This document shows, in pieces, positions 51,690 through 63,094 of a DNA stretch of 64,000 nucleotides (the first letter of the stretch is position 1; each line of letters opens with the position of its first letter). The notes under the pieces were generated by a model. The model was not told where the DNA came from, did no database searches, and saw nothing but the letters and a program-made list of their open reading frames with translations. A program made the position numbers and the translations under genes. Source of the stretch: Acanthosepion lycidas (Eukaryota > Mollusca > Cephalopoda > Sepiida > Sepiidae); NCBI GenBank assembly GCA_963932145.1, contig OZ010595.1, positions 88,745,581 through 88,809,580 of the forward strand, given 5' to 3'.

Positions 51690-52230
51690 CCTATAGCGAT
51701 CATCATCACACATACATACATACATACATACATACCTACACAAATTCAAATTTCAATAACAATCATTCATTAGATAGAAATCAACACTACTGCCTTATGC
51801 GACAATTTTGAAATCGCTATATTTTCGTATAGAAGATTTTGTGCACTTCTGGGAGAAATCTCCCCAAAGCTCATTCACTGATTGGTCAGTGTCGACCAAT
51901 CAGATTCTCTGCACGTGGAGAATGATTCTACCCGTGCTGTACTCATGATTCAATGATCACCTATAAAAACAAAAAAAAAGAGGAAACGCCCCAGTAATAC
52001 TGCCACAGAAATCCACGACAGTTGAAGCTATGCGCCCATCTTCTCACTCAGGACTCACAAACTGCATATTCCTTTACACTTACATAATTTTTCCTCTTGC
52101 ATGGCAGAACTGTTAAAAAACATTTATAACAAACTCTTTCTTTTCAGAGAACTTTAATAGTCAAAGGGAGACAACTCTCGTCTTACTCATTGCATGCTTT
52201 TTCTTACACATTATTGTATGCATTGTTGAA
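51690..52230 (+). mobile_element. LTR-like repeat with promoter elements, copy 2
   Basis: Collinear with 7840-8510. It carries two facing CCAAT boxes ('ctgattggtc' and 'gaccaatcag', 51878-51903, one dyad), 'ctataaaaac' TATA (51961-51970) and a leader. Class inferred as solo LTR; the ends are not defined. Confidence 0.45.
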
Positions 52231-52234
52231 TACA

Positions 52235-54110
52235 ATTTTTATATATGATACCTTTGCCTTGTCGCTTTCTTCACATCAGTTTGGTTTCCTAATCAAAATT
52301 AAATAAATGTGGTGCAAGTCCACTACAAACCAAATACAATGCGATTGTTGAGGGGTTCATATGTTGTGGGTGCACCATCTAATTTAGATAGCTGTGATTA
52401 TAAGTTATTCTGGGTGCTGTCTGGAATAAGACAATCTTGAAATTATGTACTTTGATAAAAAACAAAAGATATGTAACACAGCAATGGTTATGCAATGCAT
52501 TAAAATTAAACAAGTGAATTATTGAATGAAACTCAAGACAGATTTTTTTAATGACAACCATTTGATGTTTTATTACACTGTACGGTGTGTTTAATAAAAC
52601 CCTTTAGATGAAAGGAAATGCTCACTTTCACATATTGAGGTGTGTTTAATAAAACCCTTGAAAAGAAGGAAAAAGTAGGTAAGTTATTGGAGAATCTATG
52701 TCGGCAAAGCTGGGAGAAATGTTGATTCAGTTAAATGAGTGATCCATGTCTGAGTTCACAACACAGAATCCCCTTCTCTCCCTTCCCTTTTATCTTTGGT
52801 ATTTATAGTTTTCAGGTAGCTGATGATAGCTCGAAATGAAACCCTTCAAAGATGTGAGGGAACTGCTGTCAGTGGTCGAATAATAATATAATTTTATTTT
52901 CAAATATTTTAAAACATTGCCGGAAGCATCCCTCGGAGTCTACATGTAAATGTGATTTTGGTCATTTGACTCCTGGCTCTGAGACTGCAATTTCTTGTTG
53001 ACCTGACCTGATATTTATTATTCACCATTTTATAAAGAAATAAATTTTAAGAAATCGTTATTCAAAAACTTATAAGAAAACCTACAAAATTTTCAAGGAA
53101 TTTTTCTTTGGAATAGTTCGCAAAACATTGGCAAATTGCAAATTGGTTTGAACTTTATGAAACGGTAAAAAATAAACATTTCATTATAGTTGGTTTACAT
53201 ATTTTTATGATTTATTAAAGTTTTATAAATTTATGAATGAGAAAAATGTTTTCATATTTTTTTATAAATAAACATTTGACTGTATCAGTTGGTTCGCATT
53301 TATAGAATGTTGTAAATATAAAATTATTCTTGTAAATAAAAAATTTGGAATGCCCCAGATTTTACTAACTTTTGCTTAAAATGAATATGTGTGAAACATG
53401 ACTGACCAATGAAAATCAAACAACACAAAAGTAAATATACCAGAATTTTTTCTCCATATCTCTTTCTCTGATGAAGCTTTAATAAAAGTGAAACATCTTA
53501 GATTGATAAACGTTTCCTATTTGTTCATTATCTCATAGATTCCACTCCTTATTTGATCTTAAATCCTCTAATAAATAAAGTGAGTTTAATATTTTCATCT
53601 CAAACAAAAAAAGAAAGTACATAAATTCACTTTCATATGTGTGGGTTTTATTAAAATTATAATCATTGCTTTTTTAAAACAGTAAATATTGCCAAGAGAG
53701 AGAAGGTAGCACAAAATAATTGTGGTGTCAAGGGGAAAAAAATCATCGTTTTGACACACTACTTTATTCTGGGATATTTTCAGGGGCCACAAGACCAAGT
53801 TAGAACAATGAAGAGTGGGGACAGGAGAGGTCACAGAAAATTTACAACCCACAAATATATATATATATAATATTATTAATATTATATTAATAATTCTAAA
53901 TAATAATTATTATTTAAAATAAAATATTAAATTTATTATTAAGTTAAATATTAAATTAATCTAAGCCATTTTATTAACATAAATATTTATTTATTGTAAT
54001 TTTTTCATCTGATCTATGCAAAATGGATATTTTTAGTTTTCAGTTCTTTAAAACTTAAAACTCATAATTTAAAGTTTAAATTAAGGTATGTTTTCATCAA
54101 CTTGTCTTTC
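52235..54110. other. Interval without recognised gene
   Basis: 'ggtgtgtttaataaaaccct' occurs twice (52584 and 52640). The 53595-53852 minus frame has no known domain. 'gatgaagctttaataaaagt' at 53470 resembles a SINE tail. Confidence 0.35.
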
Positions 54111-54114
54111 AATT

Positions 54115-55030
54115 TTGAAAAGCTAAATATCCTGAACAAAGATTTCCTAGGAAATGACTCGAAACATGTTTTCCTGCAAGGAGACAATTAATGCATTTAA
54201 CAGGAAACTAAAGCTGTTCTGTTTGAACCTTGGGAGACGGGAGTTTGCATAGTTTCCTTTCTTAGCAAATATATCCATCAAGCTGCTTGTTGATGACCTA
54301 GCAGTGTATGTCAATCCTTTGAAGCAATTGCATAATGATATGAAAACTCACTTAGCTGATCTCCAAATGACAGTGACGCACTGGTTTGTGGATCTCTTCA
54401 TTGCTAATGCATCTGAAGTTAATATCACCCCTGCATGAAAGTTTCATTGAACTTCAAAATAACTCAGCAGCTCAAGTGAGTTCAAGTGTGGTGGATACCA
54501 GAAGCTGTGGATGAATGAAGACATGGATAAGAATTACGCACTACTCTGAAAAGATGTTTTGTTGCTCTTACTTGCTTGCTTTTCCCACATTTGAATCTGG
54601 TTTCAGTTGGATGATGCATCTGTTGTCAAAGACTCGAAATTGCTTTGATGTATAAAAAAAAGAGGTGACTTACATCTCTCTCTGACAGCATTGAAGCCAA
54701 ACATTGACAATTTGGCAGTCCTGCATCAGTCACAGGGATCCCATTGAAACCATACAAGATGTTTTTTGTTTCGTAAATAAATGAGTTTATTCAATAAAAA
54801 TATTTATCTAAATAATATTATTCTTTGATTTACAACTGGAGTTCATGTTTTGATGCCATAGTATTATTTAAACTACAACCTTTAATATTCCTACTTCCCT
54901 AGATGTATTACGTTGAGGGACAGAAGTGAGGAGTGAGGATAAGAACACATGTTGGCATGAGGGACCATAAAGAACTCACATTGGTTTAAAGGGGGCCATG
55001 ATCAGAATAAGGTTGAGAAACATTGTACTA
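54115..55030 (+). mobile_element. hAT transposon remnant (hAT-3), right end present
   Basis: The right end reads (inverted) 'tagtacaatgtttctcaacc', a hAT terminus like those of hAT-1 and hAT-2. Inside, the plus strand gives decayed transposase: DFLGNDSKHVFLQGDN, QETKAVLFEPWETG (counterpart of the LQGKDxx...IxAFKxKL...W segment of ZBED5-type proteins) and near 54690 SDSIEANIDNLAVLHQSQGSH (counterpart of the final IxxLxxxKQxxxSH). Many stops. The left end was not found. Confidence 0.6.
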
Positions 55031-55128
55031 GATCATGACAACCAGGGCACAGACAAGTCTTCCACATGGGAACACCACATGTATGGGATGAATGCAGCTG
55101 AGACACCGGAAGCACAAATAAGGATGAA

Positions 55129-55350
55129 CAACATTATTTACATGATTTGGACTTGTCCTCATCTTTGTCGCCATATTTATCACAACGTTTTGGCCGTTGT
55201 ACACTCCGGCCTTCTTCAGGTGGTTGGAATGTCGAACTGAACCCTTTATTTTGCTCACTAGGGTAGACTGTTCTAGTTCCACGTGCCATGTTTGATGGAT
55301 GTCAGCTATCAGTTATCGCCTGTTAATTTTCCCTCTGAAAGTTCTCAGAA
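55129..55350 (-). repeat. SINE A, 5'-truncated
   Basis: Antisense tail and body as in 45262-45480 ('ttggacttgtcctcatcttt', 'gccgttgtacactccggcct', 'ctcactagggtagactgttc', 'ctatcagttatcgcctgtta'). The tRNA-like head is missing. Confidence 0.85.
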
Positions 55351-55354
55351 ATAT

Positions 55355-55795
55355 AGACAGACTCTGAAGGATGAACAAATCTAAAATGATACTGGGTAAC
55401 AGGAACAAAAGTTATTGGTAATGCATGGCAATACTGTTATGTGGTCAACATGGCTCGCTTGCTCTATCTCTCTCTTCCCAGAAAATGTGCCTGCTTTTAT
55501 GGAGCCTAAAACTTTAGCAGCTGGCTAGCAAAGGAATCATTTACATAGCCAACAGTGCTCAGCTCACCATCCCAACTATCTTGTGGAGGAAGCTGGTAAA
55601 CACTTTCTTTATAAGCAGACATTTTGGAGGTTTGCACTGTCTCTGTTCTGGGCAGGCAGCCATATGCTATTTTTCTGCAGAGGCAGCACACTAAATGTAA
55701 TCTGTTTGACCGTCAGGAGTGGGTACCATTATCAGTAACCATTGGCTGCTCTGCATTTTGTTTCTGCTACAGGTATTTTTGTTCAACATGAAGAT
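55355..55795. other. Interval without recognised feature
   Basis: No supported feature. Confidence 0.35.
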
Positions 55796-55799
55796 AATA

Positions 55800-55950
55800 C
55801 CAAAATATTAACCTGAAAACTAGAGTCATGTTTTTACATAGCCTTGTAAGATCTACACTCTTATATGGACACCATGCATGGCAGCCAACTTATTCAGAAA
55901 TATCTAAACTACCCTCTGTATACAACCCTTTTCATAGATCAAATGGTTAA
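55800..55950 (+). pseudogene. LINE RT fragment
   Basis: The plus strand reads KILTxKLESCF/NINLKTRVMFLHSLVRSTLL, YGHHAWQPTYSEISKLPSVY: the 'LYGxxxWxxT' segment downstream of the RT core in several LINE clades. Related to 45640-45740. Confidence 0.65.
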
Positions 55951-56154
55951 AAATAGCTTCAAAGGAATAAATGATTTAAATTTGTAAGACAATCCTTTTG
56001 GTGCCAAGAGATGACTTGATACTTTAATTTATTTGAATTATTGTTCTAATCTTGATTATTTTACATGTAATGTGGAGATAATGAGAAAGCAGAAAAGCTT
56101 ATTCAGATTACATTGTTGTGCCTGGATATATAACATTGACATCATTTACAAACT

Positions 56155-58030
56155 GAATGGATATCTAAAAATTTATTTCTGGTAATATTTTTTCTTCAAA
56201 AACATATAACTGGTAATATTTTTTTAAGAACATATAGGTGGTAATAATATTTTTTTCAAAAACTTATAGCTGGTAATATTATTTTTTTCAAAAACTTATA
56301 GCTGGTAATATTATTTTTTTCAAAAACTTATAGCTGGTAATATTATTTTTTTCAAAAACTTATAGCTGGTAATATTATTTTTTTCAAAAACTTATAGCTG
56401 GTAATATTATTTTTTTCAAAAACTTATAGCTGGTAATATTATTTTTTTCAAAAACTTATAGCTGGTAATATTATTTTTTTCAAAAACTTATAGCTGGTAA
56501 TATTATTTTTTTCAAAAACTTATAGCTGGTAATATTATTTTTTTCAAAAACTTATAGCTGGTAATATTATTTTTTTCAAAAACTTATAGCTGGTAATATT
56601 ATTTTTTTCAAAAACTTATAGCTGGTAATATTATTTTTTTCAAAAACTTATAGCTGGTAATATTATTTTTTTCAAAAACTTATAGCTGGTAATATTATTT
56701 TTTTCAAAAACTTATAGCTGGTAATATTATTTTTTTCAAAAACTTATAGCTGGTAATATTATTTTTTTCAAAAACTTATAGCTGGTAATATTATTTTTTT
56801 CAAAAACTTATAGCTGGTAATATTATTTTTTTCAAAAACTTATAGCTGGTAATATTATTTTTTTCAAAAACTTATAGCTGGTAATATTATTTTTTTCAAA
56901 AACTTATAGCTGGTAATATTATTTTTTTCAAAAACTTATAGCTGGTAATATTATTTTTTTCAAAAACTTATAGCTGGTAATATTATTTTTTTCAAAAACT
57001 TATAGCTGGTAATATTATTTTTTTCAAAAACTTATAGCTGGTAATATTATTTTTTTCAAAAACTTATAGCTGGTAATATTATTTTTTTCAAAAACTTATA
57101 GCTGGTAATATTATTTTTTTCAAAAACTTATAGCTGGTAATATTATTTTTTTCAAAAACTTATAGCTGGTAATATTATTTTTTTCAAAAACTTATAGCTG
57201 GTAATATTATTTTTTTCAAAAACTTATAGCTGGTAATATTATTTTTTTCAAAAACTTATAGCTGGTAATATTATTTTTTTCAAAAACTTATAGCTGGTAA
57301 TATTATTTTTTTCAAAAACTTATAGCTGGTAATATTATTTTTTTCAAAAACTTATAGCTGGTAATATTATTTTTTTCAAAAACTTATAGCTGGTAATATT
57401 ATTTTTTTCAAAAACTTATAGCTGGTAATATTATTTTTTTCAAAAACTTATAGCTGGTAATATTATTTTTTTCAAAAACTTATAGCTGGTAATATTATTT
57501 TTTTCAAAAACTTATAGCTGGTAATATTATTTTTTTCAAAAACTTATAGCTGGTAATATTATTTTTTTCAAAAACTTATAGCTGGTAATATTATTTTTTT
57601 CAAAAACTTATAGCTGGTAATATTATTTTTTTCAAAAACTTATAGCTGGTAATATTATTTTTTTCAAAAACTTATAGCTGGTAATATTATTTTTTTTCAA
57701 AAACTTATAGCTGGTAATATTATTTTTTTCAAAAACTTATAGCTGGTAATTTTTGCTGGTAATTTTTTTTTTTTTCAAAACTTTATTTCTGGTAATAATT
57801 TTTACAAAGTATTTCTGGTATTAAAACCTATTTTCACACTTTTATAACATCTTTTACCTCAGTTTCTGGGTTAACTATTTGCCCATAGCTGGGACCCTAA
57901 CAAGTGCTACCACCCCGGGACAGGGCGGACCAGGAAACATCAGCAAGTAATAGGTGGTTCCACACTCCTCAAAGCCTCCTGATCAGAGGCCTTGCTGTTG
58001 GACGTAGTTTATCGTCTTACCCAGGACACC
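56155..58030 (+). repeat. Family G dispersed repeat, copy 4, internally expanded
   Basis: The 5' side has loose units ('atttctggtaatattttttc'), the centre is a 32-bp array, and the 3' side resumes the normal family G sequence: 'acctcagtttctgggttaac', 'tatttgcccatagctgggac', 'cagcaagtaataggtggttc', 'gatcagaggccttgctgttg', 'tagtttatcgtcttacccag'. The expansion is therefore inside the element. Confidence 0.85.
56257..57729 (+). repeat. 32-bp tandem array, 46 near-identical units
   Basis: The unit is 'caaaaacttatagctggtaa' followed by 'tattattttttt'. Starts fall at 56257 + 32k through 57665, with no substitution noticed; the 57665 unit has one extra T (33 bp), one more 32-bp unit starts at 57698, and a partial unit starts at 57730. 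No spacers, so it is a satellite-like VNTR. Confidence 0.97.
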
Positions 58031-58046
58031 ATACCACTATGATCAT

Positions 58047-58235
58047 CTCATGAGAGTCAACATGTTAAAAGCAAATGATGATTGTCATCATTGGTCCCAT
58101 CATAGGCACCATGATCTCATAAGCAATCAATCATAGTATCCCACTCCCAATAATGCTCATTTGAAAAAGACCCACCAGAGGATTATGTGGGCCTTGCAGA
58201 CTGGTGGGTCATGTGGGAGTCAACGTGTTAAAAAT
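58047..58235. mobile_element. piggyBac-like terminal fragments
   Basis: 'gagagtcaacatgttaa' (58052-58068) and 'gggagtcaacgtgttaa' (58215-58231) are, inverted, TTAACAyGTTGACT-type ends, as in many piggyBac-like elements that target TTAA. 'gacccaccag' and 'ctggtgggtc' form a sub-terminal hairpin (58161-58210). Confidence 0.45.
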
Positions 58236-58239
58236 GAAT

Positions 58240-58755
58240 TTCCTATTTTTTACCTGTTCGACATGTTCACAGAACATTTTCTTGCTGTTCAAGCGTTGAT
58301 CAAATATTAATTACTTACAAGGACTTTTTTCCAACTTCTTTTCACTTTTTACATTTAAAACTTTCCCAATGGATGCATTTCTTTTACTAAATTTCCAGTT
58401 TCTTTTAGCCTCAATGAAAATCAAGCATTAACCCCCCACCACACACACACCTTTAACCATTGGTTACCAAGCCTCATTTCTCTTGTTGTCCCAAAACTAT
58501 ATTTTAATTAACTTTGGTAGAAGCAATTTTATATTTTAACATTGTTTCATATATAAGGTGAGAATATCATAGGTAGTATTTATTACCCACAACCCACCAG
58601 TGTGTTATTTGGTACCCAAGTCCATTTTACAACCCAGAGTAACACACAGCCAACCCATGGGTCACTGGAAAATTTCCAATATACAAGTATTACATTGGCA
58701 CTAACTCACATTTTCTATATTCAAAAATATTTAAGTAATTCTTATAGGAAAGAAA
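58240..58755. other. Interval without recognised feature
   Basis: AT-rich; no supported feature. Confidence 0.35.
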
Positions 58756-58756
58756 T

Positions 58757-59395
58757 TGGAAAACGACCCACCAAGGGTTGTGTGGATATTGCAGACATGA
58801 TCATTCAACATGTTAAAAGTGAACGAAGGTTGTCATCATTGGTCACATCATAGGCTCACTGCCGAATGGATCCCCTGACCAGTTCCTTTCATGTATCTGG
58901 GATGAAAAGCCAGAGAGATATTCATTAAAAGATAGCATCTTGGAGAAACAGACTTGGTAGAGCCAATATCAGACCAAACCACAGCCAATGTCCTCCAATT
59001 ATAATGTTCATTTTAGTCTTTGACACATGGCCATTGATTCCATCAGAAGAAACTTCAAATCTGGCCATTGACCTAAATTTAAGAAGTCCTCCACCTAGTG
59101 ATAATGTCATCACTGCACCAGCAGCAGATGAACCAATGAAGCCCAATCAACTCAATTGTGCTAGATGACCACTGACCCAGCAAGAAAGTTTATCCATCCT
59201 TTGACAAGTTTTGGTTGTACTTATATTGGGTGTCAAGCCATTTGGCTCATGAGAAAAGCCTGGTGGGGAAAACAGTTTGTTACAGATGACCCAAATATGT
59301 GGCAAGTAGTACTGGGTTACATGATGACAGTAATACTTGAGAGTGACCTGATATAAAAGAGAAGGTTGCTTGTAAAAAAAATAAACATATCCTAG
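58757..59395. mobile_element. Second copy of the piggyBac-like end plus unknown flank
   Basis: 'gacccaccaagggttgtgtg', 'tcattcaacatgttaa' and 'gttgtcatcattggtcacat' plus 'cataggc' repeat the order seen at 58160-58230 and 58060-58110. The following 500 bp (58870-59390) could contain a decayed transposase but I cannot align it convincingly. Confidence 0.35.
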
Positions 59396-59825
59396 TGGCC
59401 TTGTGCCAAGCAATAGAACTTTTCTACAAGTATTTTCATTGCCACTGCTTTTTCTCCCTAGTGCTCCGACTACATGAATTTAAGCGTGCAAGTAGATTGG
59501 CATCTAGGTTCTATCCATTTACTGCTAAAATAGTTAAATGTAACCACCACTTCTGCTTCAACAGTTTCTTTCCTCATACTTCCCAATATTACAACTCCAT
59601 TCATCTCACTTTATTTCCCTGATAACTACAATCTTCAAAAATTTAAATGCAACATCAATCGCCATCTTCTGTTGTCTTGATCCCTGTCTGTTTTTTTGTT
59701 TTTTTCTCAATCCCCCCCCCCCTACATACACTCTTCTCCATCACTTTCACTTTCTGTAACCCCCTGCGTGATAGTAGCACTCCTGCTGTACTGGGGTGAA
59801 ATGCTTAGAAAAAAAAAAAAAAAGA
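59395..59825 (+). pseudogene. Jockey-like LINE C-terminus, tail and poly-A
   Basis: The plus strand reads ELFYKYFHCHCFFSLVLRLH, EFKRASRLASRFYPFTAKIV, CNHHFCFNSFFPHTSQYYNS, then after a frame break CNINRHLLLS. The 3' tail 'ccctgcgtgatagtagcact' and 'gtactggggtgaaatgctta' leads into an A-run near 59808-59823. Same family as 17635-18285 and 41880-42515. Confidence 0.75.
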
Positions 59826-60185
59826 AGAAAAAATGATAGGGATTAAGGATAAGATAGTCACCTGATTTAATAAACAAATAGCTGACTATTGGGAAGAAGA
59901 AAAAAAACATGATGATTAAGCAGGGATAATAATGAATGTGGACACTAAGAGACAGATTGCAGACATCCATGTTTGTAATTATAGGTTTATGAAACTCTGT
60001 TTTAAAAAGGTCTTTGTTGAGAACTGTCATCTGGCAAATACTATTACTGAGAAGTGTAACTTAACAAGTAAAGGCTTGTCAGACTGGATGGCAAGGGATT
60101 ACTTTTGAAAGACCCACTGTTACTAAATTCTGAAATTGACTGATTCATTCATTTTCTACAGCTTATCAAACCTTTGCAAGGAATT

Positions 60186-60780
60186 AATTCTATATTACAA
60201 TCAATATATAAGCTGATCCCCCACTTTGTAGCTGCATTATTTTTTTTATACATTTCTATTCCAGTGAATGAAAATAAATCTAAAAGACATGCCTGTGTCA
60301 TTAATTGATTTATTCATTTTTTTATGGCTTATCAACACTTTACAGTTTATTTAAAGCCAGAAAATATTTTTAAATTGTAAGAATGTTTTCGAGAAAATAA
60401 TGATGTTGCAAATACATTACTAATTAACCTATACCTGGGGGATAAGAGATGGGTTCATACCTAATTAGAATCTGATAAACAAGAAATTATCATATAGATA
60501 TAAATGGGGGATCAATTCTATATTACAATCAATATATAAACTGATCACTTACTTTGTGGACACAGTATTTTCTATTCATTTGCATTCCAGTGAATATAAA
60601 TAAATCTAAAAGACATGCCTGTGTCACTAATAAATATTTCATTGATTCATTTTTTATGGCTTATCAACACTTTACAGTTTATTTAAAGCCAGAAAATATT
60701 TTTAAATTGTAAGAATTTTTTTTGAGAAAATAATGACTTAGCAAATACAAGTGTTACTAATTAACCTATAGCAGGCGAGA
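60186..60780. repeat. Tandem duplication, 328-bp period
   Basis: 'aattctatattacaatcaat' starts at 60186 and 60514. The next ~250 bp are collinear ('cattccagtgaat'-type block, 'aatctaaaagacatgcctgt', 'ttatggcttatcaacacttt', 'acagtttatttaaagccaga'). Both units include the 3' end of a SINE B, so a SINE-containing segment was duplicated. Confidence 0.85.
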
Positions 60781-60995
60781 AAAGGTGGATTCATATCTTT
60801 CCCAAGGGTTTTTGCATTTAAGTGAATATAATGAACCTGATTGGAATTGGAACTTGGCTCTCTAATTAAAAATTATGAGCTATTATCCATTACACCACAC
60901 AAACATCCAAGCTTACAGCACCTGGTAATATGGTCACCTATCAAGGAACTGACCAGGCTCAATGTTACTTAACTGTTTTTTGACAAGGAAAGCTT
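60640..60995 (-). repeat. SINE B, most complete copy
   Basis: The minus strand head 'gtgtggtgtaatggataata' (A box) and 'caagttccaattcc' (B box-like), body 'tatattcacttaaatgcaaa', and 3' end 'gttgataagccataaaaaat'. About 350 bp. Confidence 0.75.
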
Positions 60996-60999
60996 TTTA

Positions 61000-61675
61000 T
61001 CAGCATGTTGAATTCAAACTTTGTTGCATTCACTTTCATACAAATACTATTAGGAAAGGAATGAATACATCATTTCTCCCCCTAGCTATGGGTTAAATAG
61101 TAGATCAGACTGGACTAGACTTGAAAGTAAACTGAATTCAAAACTAGGAGGTTATGGGGCCGACAACTCAACCTTGTAAATATTTACTAGCAGCAACTAC
61201 AGCAACACCACCAAATGTGATGAGGCTGTGATCCTAATCTTCTCAGGGGTGGGGTCTAATATCACTGTACACTCAAAACTATCTGAGAGATTACCTCAGG
61301 GGTCATCTTTTTTTTTTTTTCTTTTTTGGCAGTTGGTGCTCATTATAACAATTCTCTTGGGCACTGAAGAGAAGATGGAGAAGGATTTGTTCACGTAAGA
61401 ACATTTGTTTATATGAGATTTTGCTTTGTGGTTGCATTTCTGACTGAGGGATATTGTCTCTTTACTGTCATTTAATCACATTTCAGACTTTAAATGTATT
61501 TTCATTAATAGAAGCGGTCCTTTTGAAACAAAACAACTCTTGTTAAAAATGCAATTTATTTATTTTCGCAGTGAAAGTATTGTATTAAAACATGCATGAA
61601 CATATCTCCAAATGAGAACAAAAAAAAATTTTAATTTTAAAAAGGTGCTCATACCAATAGGATGAGCATGCACAG
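61000..61675. other. Interval without recognised feature
   Basis: Contains a T-run (61310-61320) only. Confidence 0.35.
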
Positions 61676-61679
61676 AATA

Positions 61680-62060
61680 GAATGAATCCTCTAGGTCCTT
61701 GTGAGGACCATCCTTATTCAAGCCTAGTGCACTGGCATTATTAAATCACAAACAAAGAACTGTATCAAATGACCAAAACCACATAACTAGGGAACTTTCA
61801 ACAACAGCAACAATTAAAATAGCTCATGTGACTCAAATATGTTGATGTTCCACACTAATTCAAACAAAAAGTTAGGAAGGAAGCCCTCATCAGAAGAGTG
61901 ATAACAGTTACTGGATTTGAGAAATGTATTTTCCTAAAAAGAATTATTTTAATAGAAAGGTTTCATAAACTTCAACCAAAAATAGCTTTGGCTGCTTGGT
62001 CAATGAATGCCAAATGTTTCTTTATCAGGAAAAGGCTAATATTACCATTACCAATATTAG
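61680..62060. repeat. Dispersed repeat, second copy of 46435-46830
   Basis: 'aactttcaacaacagcaaca', 'taaaatagctcatgtgactc', 'gtcaatgaatgccaaatgtt' and 'ggctaatattaccatta' in the same order. Confidence 0.6.
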
Positions 62061-62154
62061 TTATTACTATGAACAGACATCCTCTGCCTGTGCCAGATAA
62101 CACAACTCACATATATATTTTTATACTAAAAAATACAAGGCCTAAGAGGCACTC

Positions 62155-62560
62155 AAGTTGAAAGGTTATTGTGTAGTTTTGTATGAACGCAAGAAAGATG
62201 CAGGAAAGAGAATAGTTAAGCCTGAACTTAAACAGGTCAAGATTATAATGATTGGAAAACATCCTGCTGGTTGTCTGTTCCACAACAGAAGAAGCCATCT
62301 GAATGGAACTTCCTCCTTACTAATGGAATACGAAGGGAATAAGGATGATTCCATGCTATGTCCACAAGGGTGAGATTCCCAGTAACTTCAGGGTTTCAGC
62401 TATTGAGCATTTTGCATGCTGACATATCCCCACTAGTAGCCCAAGCTGATGGGCTTGGGCTATGTTTTTTAGCAAATCATCTTTAGATGGACTGCCAAGA
62501 AAGAGTAAAGGTTTTATCTGCCCTCATATGCAAGCATTAATTGCCCCTGAAAATTTTTGT
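62155..62560 (-). pseudogene. LINE D fragment
   Basis: The minus strand reads SISKEEVPFRWLLLLWNRQP, AGCFPIIIILTCLSSGLT, the xxLWNRxPxGCFPxxYNL segment of the copy at 34800-35000. Frames are mixed. Confidence 0.6.
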
Positions 62561-62837
62561 CTATCCAATTTCTCTTGGGGAAAGATTTAATAAAGTGGCT
62601 GAATTTTGGCCCTAATAATATAATCAGTAATAGCTTTGCATAGGGATATTACTTCTGTATAGAGGGAAATTATTTTGTGCTTTCCTCTGGATAAATAGAG
62701 CTCTTGCAAAATTTGCAGTACTTTCCTCCCATCATCAGGGCCTTCTCTCAGAATAAGGGACAAACTGCAATCATCAAGAAAAAGAATTGATTTGCAAACA
62801 CGTTTGCATACTTTTCACAGTAGTCTTCATCATTGGT

Positions 62838-63090
62838 TTGATTGGTTTGGTTTAGTTTGTTTTATGGCATATCAACACCTCAATGGGTTATTTAATGCTG
62901 AAAAATTTTTATTGCTGGTAATATTTTATTTTGTTAAAAATCTATTTCTGGTCACAGTGGACCTGGGAACACCAGCAATTAAGAGGTGGTTCCACGCTCC
63001 TCAAAACTTCCTGATCAGAAGCCTTGTTGCTGGATGTATTTTACTGTCTTATTCAGGACATGAATGCAGTTTATCATCATCACCCAGAGT
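62838..63090 (+). repeat. Family G dispersed repeat, copy 5
   Basis: 'ggtttggtttagtttgtttt', 'catatcaacacctcaatggg', two motif units, then 'cagcaattaagaggtggttc', 'cctgatcagaagccttgttg' and 'ttactgtcttattcaggaca'. The middle block is missing. Confidence 0.75.
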
Positions 63091-63094
63091 GAAG

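Noticed and set aside
56257-57729. CRISPR-like direct repeat array
   Set aside because: Units abut without unique spacers and the surrounding DNA is a eukaryotic repeat element; it is a simple tandem array.
58602-59413. piggyBac transposase coding remnant
   Set aside because: Tried all plus and minus frames near the TTAA-type ends; no catalytic DDD context or Cys-rich tail could be aligned convincingly.
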